A stretch of DNA of 64,000 bases, taken from the NCBI RefSeq assembly GCF_025061645.1, contig NZ_JANYMP010000042.1, positions 1-64,000 on the forward strand, read 5' to 3'. Below the pieces are notes generated by a model. The model was not told the origin of the DNA and did not search any database. It saw only the letters and a program-made list of their open reading frames with translations. Shown piece by piece: positions 18,392-28,766 of the stretch. The number at the start of each line of letters is the position of its first letter. Position 1 is the stretch's first letter. Source of the DNA: Umezawaea endophytica (GTDB taxonomy: Bacteria; Actinomycetota; Actinomycetes; Mycobacteriales; Pseudonocardiaceae). The position numbers and the translations under genes are program-made.

Positions 18392-19261
18392 TCAGCCCTT
18401 GACGCTGCCCGCGGTGAGACCGGCCAGGATGTGCCGTTGGAACAGCAGGAAAACGGCGATCATCGGCAGGGCGGCGAGCACCAGACCGGCCAGCAGCAGG
18501 TTGATCGGGGTGTCGGGCGCGAACCGCTGCAACGCCACGCTGAGCGTTTGCAGCGACGGGTCGGAGAAGACGAGCAGGGGCCAGATGAAGTCCTTCCACG
18601 CGGCCACCACGGCCAGGATCGAGACCACGGCCAGGATCGGCCGCGCCATCGGCAGCACCACCCGCCACAGCACCGTGACCGCGCCCGCTCCGTCCATCCG
18701 CGCGGCGTCGAGCAGCTCCGTCGGGATCTGGTCGAAGAACCGCTTCAGCAGGTAGATGTTGAACGCGTTGGCGGCGGCGGGCAGCCAGATCGCGGCGGGG
18801 TTGTTGACCAGGTTGACGCCCAGGATCGGCACGTCGGTGATGGTCAGGTACATCGGCACCAGCAGCGTGGACGGCGGCAGCATCAGCGTGACCAGCATCG
18901 CCACCAGCACGCCGTCGCCGAACACCGGGCGCAGCTTCGACAGCGCGTACGCGGCGGGCACGTCGAACAGGATCTGCACGAACCACGCGCCCGCCACCAC
19001 CAGCACGGTGTTGAGGAAGTACTTGCCCAGGTCCATCAGCTCCCACGCCTCGGCGTAGTTGCCGGGGTTGAAGGTCTCGGGCAGCACCGTCACCGGCACC
19101 TTCGCCAGCTCCACGGCGGGTTTCATCGCGCCGAGCACCAGCCACAGGAACGGCAGCACGAACGCCGCGGTGAACACCACGATCGTCGCGGTGAACACGA
19201 TCTTGTAGCCGATCCCGGTGCGGCTGCCGGAGAAGAGGGTCCGAACAGGACGGTCGCTCAC
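18392..19261 (-). CDS. Sugar ABC transporter permease, MalG type
   Basis: Inner-membrane permease, 289 aa, six helices, EAA loop ELLDAARMDGAG near residue 200. The GTG at 19261 overlaps the preceding stop as GTGA. It is the partner of the MalF-type subunit and completes the importer of the glucan locus. No ATPase is encoded nearby, as is usual for actinomycete sugar importers that share one MsiK-type ATPase. Confidence 0.9.
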   Translation of the reverse strand: MSDRPVRTLFSGSRTGIGYKIVFTATIVVFTAAFVLPFLWLVLGAMKPAVELAKVPVTVLPETFNPGNYAEAWELMDLGKYFLNTVLVVAGAWFVQILFDVPAAYALSKLRPVFGDGVLVAMLVTLMLPPSTLLVPMYLTITDVPILGVNLVNNPAAIWLPAAANAFNIYLLKRFFDQIPTELLDAARMDGAGAVTVLWRVVLPMARPILAVVSILAVVAAWKDFIWPLLVFSDPSLQTLSVALQRFAPDTPINLLLAGLVLAALPMIAVFLLFQRHILAGLTAGSVKG

Positions 19262-20208
19262 GCGTCTGCCCTCCTGGTGATCCGCAGGTAGGCGAAGGAG
19301 AACACCGACAGGAACACGAGCAGCAGCGTGCTCATGGCGCTCGCCGTGCCGAAGTCGTTGTAGACGAAGGCGTAGCGGTACAGCAGGAGCAGCACGGTGA
19401 CCGTCGAGTCGTCCGGACCGCCGCCGGTCATGATGTAGGGCTCGGTGAAGATCTGCATCGTCGCGACGACCTGCAACAGCAGCAGCACCAGCAGCACGAA
19501 CCGGGTCTGCGGGATCGTGACGTGGCGCAGGCGCTGCACCACGTTCGCGCCGTCCAGCTCGGCCGCCTCGTACAGCTCGCCGGGGATCGTCTGCAACGCC
19601 GCCAGGTAGATCAGCGTCGCCGAGCCGAGGTTCGACCACGTCGCCACGAGCACCAGCGACAGCAGCGAGGTCGTGCTGTCGTCGAGCCAGCGCGGGCCGT
19701 CGATCCCGACTGTCCGCAGGATCGAGTTGAACAGGCCGGGTCCGGGGTCGTAGAACCACTTCCACAGCAGCGCCGCCACCACCGGCGGGAGCATGACCGG
19801 CAGGTAGACGACCAGCCGGAAGTACCCCTTGGCGTGCCGGAGTTCGTTGAGCAGCACGGCGATCAGGAACGGGACGAAGAACCCGAACACCAGCGCCAGC
19901 CCGGTGAACAGCAGCGTGTTGCCCCAGGCGTCCCAGAACAGCGGGTCCGCGAAGAGCCGCTCGAAGTTCTCGAACCCGACCCACTCCGGGTCGGTGATGA
20001 AGTTGACCTGCTGGAACGCCAGCAGGACACCGCGGACGATGGGGTACCAGGAGAACAGCGCGAAGCAGACCAGCGCGGCGCAGAGGAACCCGTACGCCGT
20101 CAGGTTCTCCACGATCCGGCGGCGCATCCGGCCGGGGGCCCGCCCCGGACGCCGGTCGGCGTCCGGGGCGGGTGCTCCGGCAGGGCGGAGCAGTGTGGAA
20201 GCCGACAT
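19258..20208 (-). CDS. Sugar ABC transporter permease, MalF type
   Basis: Inner-membrane permease, 316 aa, with a basic N terminus and six helices; EAA loop ELYEAAELDGAN near residue 215. The ATG at 20208 shares one base with the binding-protein stop (TGATG), showing coupling. It is the second gene of the four-gene importer/glucosidase operon. Confidence 0.9.
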   Translation of the reverse strand: MSASTLLRPAGAPAPDADRRPGRAPGRMRRRIVENLTAYGFLCAALVCFALFSWYPIVRGVLLAFQQVNFITDPEWVGFENFERLFADPLFWDAWGNTLLFTGLALVFGFFVPFLIAVLLNELRHAKGYFRLVVYLPVMLPPVVAALLWKWFYDPGPGLFNSILRTVGIDGPRWLDDSTTSLLSLVLVATWSNLGSATLIYLAALQTIPGELYEAAELDGANVVQRLRHVTIPQTRFVLLVLLLLQVVATMQIFTEPYIMTGGGPDDSTVTVLLLLYRYAFVYNDFGTASAMSTLLLVFLSVFSFAYLRITRRADA

Positions 20209-21569
20209 CACTTCACCTGGGCCAGCACCGGGTTCACCTTGGCTTCGGCGTCGGAGAGGAGCTGCGAGACGTCCGCGTCCTTGTTCGTGAGCACGGCCTG
20301 CATCACGTTGTCGAGGATCGCGTACACCTGCTGCGCGTTCGGCGGCTCGATGGCGCCCTTGATGCTCTCGAACGAGTCGACGTAGGCCTTGAAGTTCGCC
20401 ACCGGCACGGTCGCGCTGGCGTCCTTGAGCTGGTTCTGCTTGTCCCGCGTGGCGCCGGTCCAGATGTCGGCGACCGGCGGGACCGGCAGGCCGATGGGCT
20501 GGCCGTCGGCCTTGTAGCGCTGGAGGTTCTTCTCGATGCGGTCCGGGTTCAGGTACTTCCACTGCACCCACTTCAGCCCGGCCTTGATCTTCTCGGGCGT
20601 GGCCTTCGGGTTGATCATGTAGCCCTCGCCGCCGATCAGCGTGCCCTTGCCGTCCGGGATGCCCGCCAGGCCGTAGTCCTCGTACTTGCCCTTGAACTGG
20701 TTGACCAGCGTGGGCACGTTGTCCGGCGCGGCCAGGTACATGCCGAGTTGCCCGGCGCCCATCATCTGCTGCACGTCGGCGAGTTCGAGTAGCTGCTTCT
20801 CACCCATGCTGTTGTTGTCCCACCTCATCTTCTTGAGGTGGTTGAGCACGGCCTTGCCCTTGTCGTTGTTGAAGTCGGCGACCCACTTGTCACCGTCCTT
20901 CTTGGCGATCGAGCCGCCTTGCGAGTACATCCAGGTGGTGAAGTGCCAGCCGCCCTGGTTGCTCTTGCTGTACTCGGCGAAGCCGACCGTCCCGTCGCCG
21001 AGGTCGGCGATCTTCTTGGCCGCCACCGCGACCTCGTCCCACGTCTTCGGCGGCGAGTCGGGGTTCAGGCCCGCCTTGGTGAACACCGCCCGGCTGTAGA
21101 GCAGGCCCATGGAGTAGTTGGCCGTGGGCACGCCGTAGACCTTGCCGTCGGCGCTGAACACGTCCTTGAGGTTCTGCTGGATGTCCGCGTAGTGCGGCAC
21201 GTCCTTGACGTACTCGGTGATGTCAGCCGCCTGCTTGCGCGCGATCAGGTTCGCCGGGTCCGTGAAGTAGGCGTAGAACACGTCTTCGAGCTGGCCACCC
21301 GCGAGCTTCGCCGAGAAGGTCTTGGGGTCCATGAACCCCTCCTTCGGCTGGAGGTCGATGTCGGGGTTCGCCGCCTCGAACTCGGCGACGTCCTCGTCGA
21401 AGATCTTCCGGTCGAACGCCTGCGTCTGCGGCGGCTGGCCGTTGATCGTGAGGGCCACCTTCCCGCCCGTCGACGCGTCGGGCGTGCCGGAGGAGCACGC
21501 GACCGTGGCGAGGCTGAGGCTGCTGACCAGCAACAGGCCTGCGGCTCTGCGGACCGTTGATGTGTTCAT
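20208..21569 (-). CDS. Sugar ABC transporter substrate-binding lipoprotein
   Basis: Family 1 solute-binding protein, 453 aa, lipobox ATVAC at the signal peptide end. It is the first gene of the operon with the two permeases and the GH13 enzyme. It would capture oligosaccharides released by the two GH87 enzymes. The upstream region has two CGCAAGATG boxes 21 bp apart, candidate sites for the adjacent LacI regulator. Confidence 0.9.
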   Translation of the reverse strand: MNTSTVRRAAGLLLVSSLSLATVACSSGTPDASTGGKVALTINGQPPQTQAFDRKIFDEDVAEFEAANPDIDLQPKEGFMDPKTFSAKLAGGQLEDVFYAYFTDPANLIARKQAADITEYVKDVPHYADIQQNLKDVFSADGKVYGVPTANYSMGLLYSRAVFTKAGLNPDSPPKTWDEVAVAAKKIADLGDGTVGFAEYSKSNQGGWHFTTWMYSQGGSIAKKDGDKWVADFNNDKGKAVLNHLKKMRWDNNSMGEKQLLELADVQQMMGAGQLGMYLAAPDNVPTLVNQFKGKYEDYGLAGIPDGKGTLIGGEGYMINPKATPEKIKAGLKWVQWKYLNPDRIEKNLQRYKADGQPIGLPVPPVADIWTGATRDKQNQLKDASATVPVANFKAYVDSFESIKGAIEPPNAQQVYAILDNVMQAVLTNKDADVSQLLSDAEAKVNPVLAQVK

Positions 21570-21689
21570 CGTCTGGGGACCCTTCTCGACGAGGGTGCGC
21601 GGGATCTGTCCGTGAGTCGGAGGTGACTCCCGGCGGCGGATCAGCGACGGCTTGTGTGGCGCACACCATAAGCGTGACGAGCCGGAGTC

Positions 21690-21719
21690 CGCAAGATGTC
21701 TACGAGATTTCGCAAGATG
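21690..21719. promoter_or_regulatory. Direct repeat CGCAAGATG x2, candidate LacI operator
   Basis: CGCAAGATG occurs at 21690-21698 and 21711-21719, start to start 21 bp, which is two helical turns. It lies upstream of the importer operon. The core TTGCG/CGCAA recurs upstream of the LacI gene. Assignment to this regulator is inferred. Confidence 0.5.
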
Positions 21720-21749
21720 CTGACATTTGTCACGAACGGGTGACGCGAA

Positions 21750-21781
21750 GAAGGGGCGAGCCGGTGGCGGCTCGCCCCTTC
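21750..21781 (-). terminator. Terminator of the LacI gene
   Basis: A perfect 14-bp inverted repeat (GAAGGGGCGAGCCG / CGGCTCGCCCCTTC, loop GTGG) lies 19 bp downstream of the LacI stop codon. Confidence 0.85.
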
Positions 21782-21800
21782 GGGGTCTGGCGGGACTGGA

Positions 21801-22811
21801 CTACCTGGGCGCGGGGCCCGTCGACGCGCGCACGACCAGCTCGGGCTCGAAGAGCAGTTCCTCGTCGGGCACCTGCGCGCCGGAGATCTGGTTCGCCAGC
21901 AGCTCGACGGCCGCCCGGCCCATCGCCTCGATCGGCTGCCGGACGGTGGTCAGCGGCGGTTCGGTGCAGTTCATGAACGCCGAGTCGTCGTAGCCGACCA
22001 CCGAGACGTCCTGCGGGATCCGCTTGCCCTGCCTGCGCACCGCGCGCACCGCGCCGAGCGCAAGCGGGTCGCTCGCGCAGACGATGCCGGTGACCCCGCG
22101 GTTGAGCAGCCTGGTGGCCGCGGCCTGCCCGCCCTCGAGCGAGAACATGGTGTGCTCGACGAAATCGTGCAAGAGCTCCAGGTTCGCCCGTTCGGCGCAC
22201 ACCTTGAGCGCGGCGAGCTTGCGCTGCGACGGCACGTGGTCGGGCGGCCCGAGCACCGCGCCGATGCGCTGGTGGCCCAGCGACACGAGGTGCCCGAACG
22301 CCTGCTCGACGGCCACCGCGTCGTCGCACGACACCCGCGGGAAGCCGAGGTCCTCGACGGCCGCGTTGACCAGCACGGCGGGCAGCTTGCGGCGGGTCAT
22401 CTGGCGGTAGTGCTCGTGCGGCGCGTCGGCCTGCGCGTACTGGCCGCCCGCGAACACGACGCCGGAGACGTGCTGTTCGAGCAGCAGTTCCAGGTAGTCG
22501 GCCTCGGACACGCCACCCGCCGTGCGGGTGCACAGGACGGGGGTGAACCCGCGCTGCGCGAGCGCGTTGCCGACCACGTCCGCGAACGCCGGGAAGATCG
22601 GGTTCTGCAACTCGGGGAGCACCAGCCCGACCAGCCGGGCGCGCTCGCCGCGCAACTGGGTCGGCCGCTCGTAGCCGAGCACGTCGAGCGCCGTCAGGAC
22701 GGCGGAACGGGTGGCGTCGGAGACACCGGGCTTGCCGTTGAGCACGCGGCTCACGGTCGCCTCGCTCACGCCGACCTTCGCGGCCACTTCCGCCAACCGT
22801 CGCTGCGTCAT
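21801..22811 (-). CDS. LacI-family transcriptional regulator
   Basis: Cytoplasmic repressor, 336 aa. The N-terminal HTH is RLAEVAAKVGVSEATVSRVL with hinge helix near residue 50, followed by a periplasmic-binding-protein-like sensor domain (VGYDDSAFMNCTEPPLTTV). It lies directly upstream of the glucan importer operon in the same direction and should control it in response to an oligosaccharide. TTGCG boxes occur upstream of both this gene and the importer. Confidence 0.92.
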   Translation of the reverse strand: MTQRRLAEVAAKVGVSEATVSRVLNGKPGVSDATRSAVLTALDVLGYERPTQLRGERARLVGLVLPELQNPIFPAFADVVGNALAQRGFTPVLCTRTAGGVSEADYLELLLEQHVSGVVFAGGQYAQADAPHEHYRQMTRRKLPAVLVNAAVEDLGFPRVSCDDAVAVEQAFGHLVSLGHQRIGAVLGPPDHVPSQRKLAALKVCAERANLELLHDFVEHTMFSLEGGQAAATRLLNRGVTGIVCASDPLALGAVRAVRRQGKRIPQDVSVVGYDDSAFMNCTEPPLTTVRQPIEAMGRAAVELLANQISGAQVPDEELLFEPELVVRASTGPAPR

Positions 22812-22832
22812 GTAGCAAGTATACGACAGTGA

Positions 22833-23393
22833 TTAACGGACTTTTGCGTACTCTTGCGCTCGTTTGCGTGGTTTGTGTGCCGCGTGGCTGACGGCCAGTT
22901 CTCGCGCTGACGCAAGCAGCGCGCAAGGCGGCACGACCACGTCGACCAGCCCGGCGCGCAGCGCCTCCGCGGCGGGCATCCGGCGACCGGTCAGCACGGC
23001 CCGGTCGGCCCGCGCGGACGTCACGCGACCGAGGCCGCCGCCGGTCGTGATGACCCGCGCGTGGCACGCCGTGGCGAGCGCGCAGCCACCGCCGACGGCG
23101 TCCCCGCCGATCGCGGCGACCACCGGGACCGCCATCCGCGCGACCTGCTCGCACAACAGCCGCAGCTCCTCCCAGTGGGCCCGGACCTGGGCGGGAGAGG
23201 TGCGGGCGACCTGACGGAGGTCGACACCGGAGAAGAACGAGCGGTCGCCGCCGTGCAGCACGACCGCGACCGCGTCCGACGCGGCGTCGAGCGCCGATCG
23301 CACTGCGGCCAGGTCGGCACCGGTCGGACCCGCCGAAGAGTGCTCGACGAGGATCAGCGCGACCCCGTCGGTGATCTCCAGGGTGACGGACAT
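22833..23393 (-). CDS. Short enoyl-CoA hydratase/isomerase (crotonase) family protein
   Basis: Crotonase-like protein, 186 aa from ATG 23393. The oxyanion-hole segments are visible (FFSGVDLRQVA and GGDAVGGGCALATACHARV). Typical family members have 250-270 aa; this one lacks most of the C-terminal helical region and ends in a basic tail (HKPRKRAQEYAKVR). It may be a reduced or inactive member. The stop lies 21 bp before the LacI start, and its final codons contain the TTGCG repeats. The substrate is unknown. Confidence 0.75.
   Translation of the reverse strand: MSVTLEITDGVALILVEHSSAGPTGADLAAVRSALDAASDAVAVVLHGGDRSFFSGVDLRQVARTSPAQVRAHWEELRLLCEQVARMAVPVVAAIGGDAVGGGCALATACHARVITTGGGLGRVTSARADRAVLTGRRMPAAEALRAGLVDVVVPPCALLASARELAVSHAAHKPRKRAQEYAKVR
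22844..22868. promoter_or_regulatory. Triple TTGCG repeat with exact 10-bp period, candidate LacI operator
   Basis: TTGCG occurs at 22844-22848, 22854-22858 and 22864-22868, once per helical turn, 33 bp upstream of the LacI start and inside the end of the crotonase gene. The same core is in the CGCAAGATG pair upstream of the importer. Autoregulation is inferred. The repeat also encodes the basic tail of the crotonase. Confidence 0.45.
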
Positions 23394-23853
23394 GAGAGCG
23401 CCATCGTGACCGAACCCCGGACCGCGTGTCATGCGGGTGACCACCATCGAGTGACTTGCGGCGTGTCGCCCGGTCCGTGGACGGCGGCGGGCGTTCAGGG
23501 GCTACCCGCACACTCGACCGTGGAGTGCGGAATGCCCGTCCGAGGGACTTTCCGTAACACTCGACGGCACTACCGAATAACACCACCCGCCATCTCGAAG
23601 GACGCGGCGAACATTCGCTTCGCGAAGAATTCAACCTCAGCGTCGACACCTGACCGATAACCGACCGGACCATTCCCCCGCACCCGCGATCCGCTTGACG
23701 CCGCACCGGCGGAACGATACGTTCGAAACAAGGGCCAGGGGGTGTTGATCGGCTCTGCAAGGGGGGACGTTCCTTGATCGAATCCTTGTGGTCGACCCAT
23801 CCCACGAGCTCTTTGTGATTCGCAGTGAACGGGAATAGCTGAGGGGGTATTCC
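23394..23853. other. Intergenic region upstream of the secreted amidase gene
   Basis: 460 bp without a credible gene. It contains a promoter-like pair near its right end (23695-23723); otherwise I see nothing distinctive. Confidence 0.6.
23695..23723 (+). promoter_or_regulatory. Candidate sigma-70 promoter of the secreted amidase gene
   Basis: TTGACG (23695-23700) and TACGTT (23718-23723) are separated by 17 bp, about 130 bp upstream of the GTG at 23854. The -35 box is a 5/6 match; the -10 box is weaker. Confidence 0.4.
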
Positions 23854-25176
23854 GTGCTACTCGGAAAACAAATGGGAAGCCGGTCGCGAAGATCCATTTC
23901 AGTGCTCGCGACGATGCTGTGCCTGTCCGCGGTCGTGCTGCCGGGCACGGCGCTGGCGGCTCCACCGGAACCGTCGACCGCCGAACTGGGCGATCTGGCC
24001 GAAGACCTGCTGCCGCTGGAGAACGCGGCGGTCCTCGCGGACGACGCCAGGACGAGGATCACCGCCGGGGTGGAGCCGGTCGTCACGGAGGCCGCCAGGG
24101 CCAAGGTGGCGACGCGGATGTCGCTGAGCGAGGACCGCCGGTTCGCCCGCGAGGCGGCCGGGGCCCGGTTCGACACCGTCACCACGTCGGTGCGCGTCGA
24201 ATCGGTCCAGGGCAGCGGCACGTCGAGGACCGCGGAGATCGAGGAGACCAGCGGCCACCCGGTGGCGGGCACCAAGGACGGCTCGTCGTCCACCTGGCGC
24301 CACCGGGTCTCCTACGAGTGGACGGAGGGCCGGTGGGCCATCGCCGACATCACGGCGCTCGACCGGAACAGCGTGGTCAGCGATGCCCGCATCGCCGCCT
24401 CCGCGCGGGAGTCCACCGAACAGCGCCGTGCGGCGATCGTCGATCGGATCTCGACGATCAACCAGGGGATCCAGCGGAACCTGCCCGCGCTGAAGGCCGG
24501 TGACCAGGCCAAGCTCGCGGGCAAGCAGGTGGAGACGCTCGACGCGAACCCGCCCGCCGGTGGCGGGAAGGACGTCGCGGCCCCCAGCGCGCTGGGGCGA
24601 ACCGCGGACCAGCCGATGGTGGCCGTGCCGCACGAGCAGGTGGGGGCTCAGGGAGGCGAGGGCCCACCGTACGACTACCGGTTCATGGTCGACGTCGCCG
24701 TCTACTACGCGAGGGACAACGCCGTTCCCTACGTGCGGGACACCAACGACTGCACGACCTTCATCTCCTGGGTCCTCTGGAACGGCCGCTACGCCGAAGC
24801 AGGCAGTGAAAGCCTGATCGACGCCATCTGGAACTACGACGACTACGACGTCTGGTACTACCGCTGCAACGACTGCTCACCCCGGAAGACCTACACCTGG
24901 GGTGGCGCGCGGAACTGGAACATCTACGAGAACAACTACGGAAATCGGGTCACCTTCCTCCCCTACCTGAGCGATCTGCTGATTTCCGATGTTTTCCAGA
25001 TGGATTTCAACGGATACGGCGACCCGCCGAACATCCCGGACCACACGACGATGGTCACCGGTCGTGGAGAGGATGGTTGGCCTCTGCTGAGCTACCACTC
25101 CAACGACGAGAGGAACAAAGCGATGTGGGACACGATCGGAAGTGAGGACGGCCCGTTCTGGGCCATTCGCACATGA
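23854..25176 (+). CDS. Secreted amidase-domain (Amidase_6-like) protein
   Basis: Exported protein of 440 aa. The GTG at 23854 follows GAGGGGG by about 8 nt; a signal peptide ends near ALAA. Residues about 40-260 form a helical, charged N-terminal part. The C-terminal 160 residues hold NDCTTFISWVLW (Cys300) and DHTTMVTG (His397), the cysteine-histidine pattern of the putative amidase domain PF12671. It probably cleaves a peptide or amide bond in the cell envelope. The stop overlaps the next gene's start (ATGA), so the two proteins are made together. Confidence 0.8.
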   Translation: MLLGKQMGSRSRRSISVLATMLCLSAVVLPGTALAAPPEPSTAELGDLAEDLLPLENAAVLADDARTRITAGVEPVVTEAARAKVATRMSLSEDRRFAREAAGARFDTVTTSVRVESVQGSGTSRTAEIEETSGHPVAGTKDGSSSTWRHRVSYEWTEGRWAIADITALDRNSVVSDARIAASARESTEQRRAAIVDRISTINQGIQRNLPALKAGDQAKLAGKQVETLDANPPAGGGKDVAAPSALGRTADQPMVAVPHEQVGAQGGEGPPYDYRFMVDVAVYYARDNAVPYVRDTNDCTTFISWVLWNGRYAEAGSESLIDAIWNYDDYDVWYYRCNDCSPRKTYTWGGARNWNIYENNYGNRVTFLPYLSDLLISDVFQMDFNGYGDPPNIPDHTTMVTGRGEDGWPLLSYHSNDERNKAMWDTIGSEDGPFWAIRT

Positions 25177-25673
25177 TCGAACGCCCTGTTCTGGCGGCAC
25201 TGCCCGTCCTGGTGGTGGCGCTGTTCTCGGTGGGGACCGGCTGCGGCCAGTCCCCACCGCGGGACTGCCTGCCACCGAGCGCCGACACCGTCCGCGCGGA
25301 CGCGGCTCGTTCGCTGTTCGTCGCGCGGGTCGTGGTCACCGGTCACCCCGAGTTGGTCAAGGGGCCCACGAGCGGTGACGGGCTCATGGTTCGCGCGGAG
25401 GCCACCCTGGCGGGCGAGCCCCCACCGGCCGAGTTCGCGGTCTGGCCCGCGGTCAGCACACCGGAACTGCCGGTGGGGAAGACGGTCATCGTGTTCGCGG
25501 GGCCCAGTCGGGCGCTGAGCCTCAACGCCACGACCGCCGACGGCGTGGCGGTGACCGACTACCAGATCGCCGTGCCGAACGGGGTCCTCGACCAGCACGA
25601 CGGCGTGGTGGCCCGCCTCTGCAAGGAGTTCACCAGTTCCACCGTCCCTGACGACGTGCTGGACGGTCTGTGA
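25173..25673 (+). CDS. Small lipoprotein coupled to the amidase-domain protein
   Basis: 166 aa, start overlapping the previous stop by 4 bp. It has a short signal peptide with a lipobox-like GTGCG and a single beta-rich domain (VARVVVTGHPELV, VRAEATLAGEPP). I do not recognise the family; the pattern resembles OB/TIMP-like small lipoproteins but this is weak. Coupling suggests it works with or inhibits the secreted amidase. Confidence 0.75.
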   Translation: MIERPVLAALPVLVVALFSVGTGCGQSPPRDCLPPSADTVRADAARSLFVARVVVTGHPELVKGPTSGDGLMVRAEATLAGEPPPAEFAVWPAVSTPELPVGKTVIVFAGPSRALSLNATTADGVAVTDYQIAVPNGVLDQHDGVVARLCKEFTSSTVPDDVLDGL

Positions 25674-25686
25674 GGACGAGCCACCG

Positions 25687-26664
25687 TCAGAGCCAGCCCC
25701 GCCTCATCGCCTGCACACCCGCCTGGAACCGGGTCTGCGCCCCCGAGCGGTCCATGAGCTGCCGTACGCGCCGCTGCACGGTCCGCGGTCCGAGACCGAG
25801 CTGCCGCGCGATGCTCTCGTCGGTCAGCCCCGCGGCCAGCAGCGCCAGCAACTGGGGGTCGGCGACCTCGTCGGCCGCGCCGCCCGCGGCCGACCTCGGC
25901 GTGAACGGGATGCCGCGGTCCCAGTACAGCTCGAACGTCGAGATCAGCACGTCCAGCAGCGCGGACGGCCTGATCAGCAGCACCCGGTCCACGATCCCGT
26001 TCGCCCCCACCGGCAGCACCGCGACCCGCGCGTCCACCAGCCCCAGCTTGAACGGCAGCGTGGGCGTGACGCGGGCCCGCTCCCCCGCCGCGATCAGGTG
26101 CACGATCTCCGCCAGCCTGCCGGGCAGCTCGATGCTGGACCGGTCGTAGATCACCCGCCACTGCACCTGCCTGGCCCGCGTGTCGACCTCCAGCGCCACG
26201 TGGTCCTCCGGCGGCGACACGTACGGCGGCTGGTCCAGCACGCACACCTCGGTCCGCGCGCCGGCGAGCAGCGTCTCCCACAGGTCGCGCACCGAGTTGA
26301 CCCCGGTCACGACCTCGACCATCCCGCTGTCGTCCTGGTGCTGCTCGTCGCGGCCCTTCAGGTACAGCTCCATCAGCGGCAGCGCCTCGGCCCGCGCCCG
26401 CCGGTGGCCGTCCTCGCGTGCCGCGATCAGCATCTCCACCGCCAGGTCCGGCGCGACGGCCTGCCACACGGCCGGGTCGCCGGACCGGCGCTGCACCAGA
26501 CCGAGGTCGTCGAGCGACGCCACGACGGCCGCGGCGTCCACGTCCGGCAGTTCGGCGGCGATCTCCGCGGCGGTGCACGTCCCCACCCGGACCAACAACT
26601 CGTAGACCCGCGATTGATCCGGCGTGACGCCCAGGTGTTCGAACACCAGCGCATTGTCACCCAT
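25687..26664 (-). CDS. TrmB-like/LuxR-type HTH transcriptional regulator
   Basis: Regulator of 325 aa with an N-terminal winged helix of TrmB type (residues about 8-75: LGVTPDQSRVYELLVRVG), a middle domain similar to the TrmB/phospholipase-D-like sensor (about 90-240), and a C-terminal LuxR HTH (LLAAGLTDESIARQLGLGPRTVQRRV). It is divergent from the subtilisin gene at 26864 and may control it. This double-HTH layout is common in actinomycetes but its ligands are mostly unknown. Confidence 0.85.
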   Translation of the reverse strand: MGDNALVFEHLGVTPDQSRVYELLVRVGTCTAAEIAAELPDVDAAAVVASLDDLGLVQRRSGDPAVWQAVAPDLAVEMLIAAREDGHRRARAEALPLMELYLKGRDEQHQDDSGMVEVVTGVNSVRDLWETLLAGARTEVCVLDQPPYVSPPEDHVALEVDTRARQVQWRVIYDRSSIELPGRLAEIVHLIAAGERARVTPTLPFKLGLVDARVAVLPVGANGIVDRVLLIRPSALLDVLISTFELYWDRGIPFTPRSAAGGAADEVADPQLLALLAAGLTDESIARQLGLGPRTVQRRVRQLMDRSGAQTRFQAGVQAMRRGWL

Positions 26665-26863
26665 TCCGCCGCTCGGTCCAATTCATTAGGCCGAATGCAT
26701 CAAGAATCGTGGCGGGAACACGCAACTGACGGGAACCTGCCTGCTCAGACCCTGTGCCGGGCGCCACAGCCCTGCCTACCTTCCAGCTCAACTCCGCAGC
26801 CGCTTCAGAAACCCTGATCCCTCGGCGGCAAGCGGGGTCCCTGTAGTTGGAAGGAACACCGCT

Positions 26864-28684
<1,821 letters not shown>

Positions 28685-28727
28685 CGGGTTGACCGGCCTT
28701 CCCCTGTCCGGCCGGACCTCTCAGTGG

Positions 28728-28762
28728 CAGCGCCCCGGACCTCCCTGCGGTCCGGGGCGCTG
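28728..28762. terminator. Bidirectional hairpin terminator
   Basis: A perfect 14-bp inverted repeat (CAGCGCCCCGGACC / GGTCCGGGGCGCTG, 7-nt loop) lies between the convergent subtilisin and hydrolase genes. Confidence 0.85.
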
Positions 28763-28766
28763 CCCG

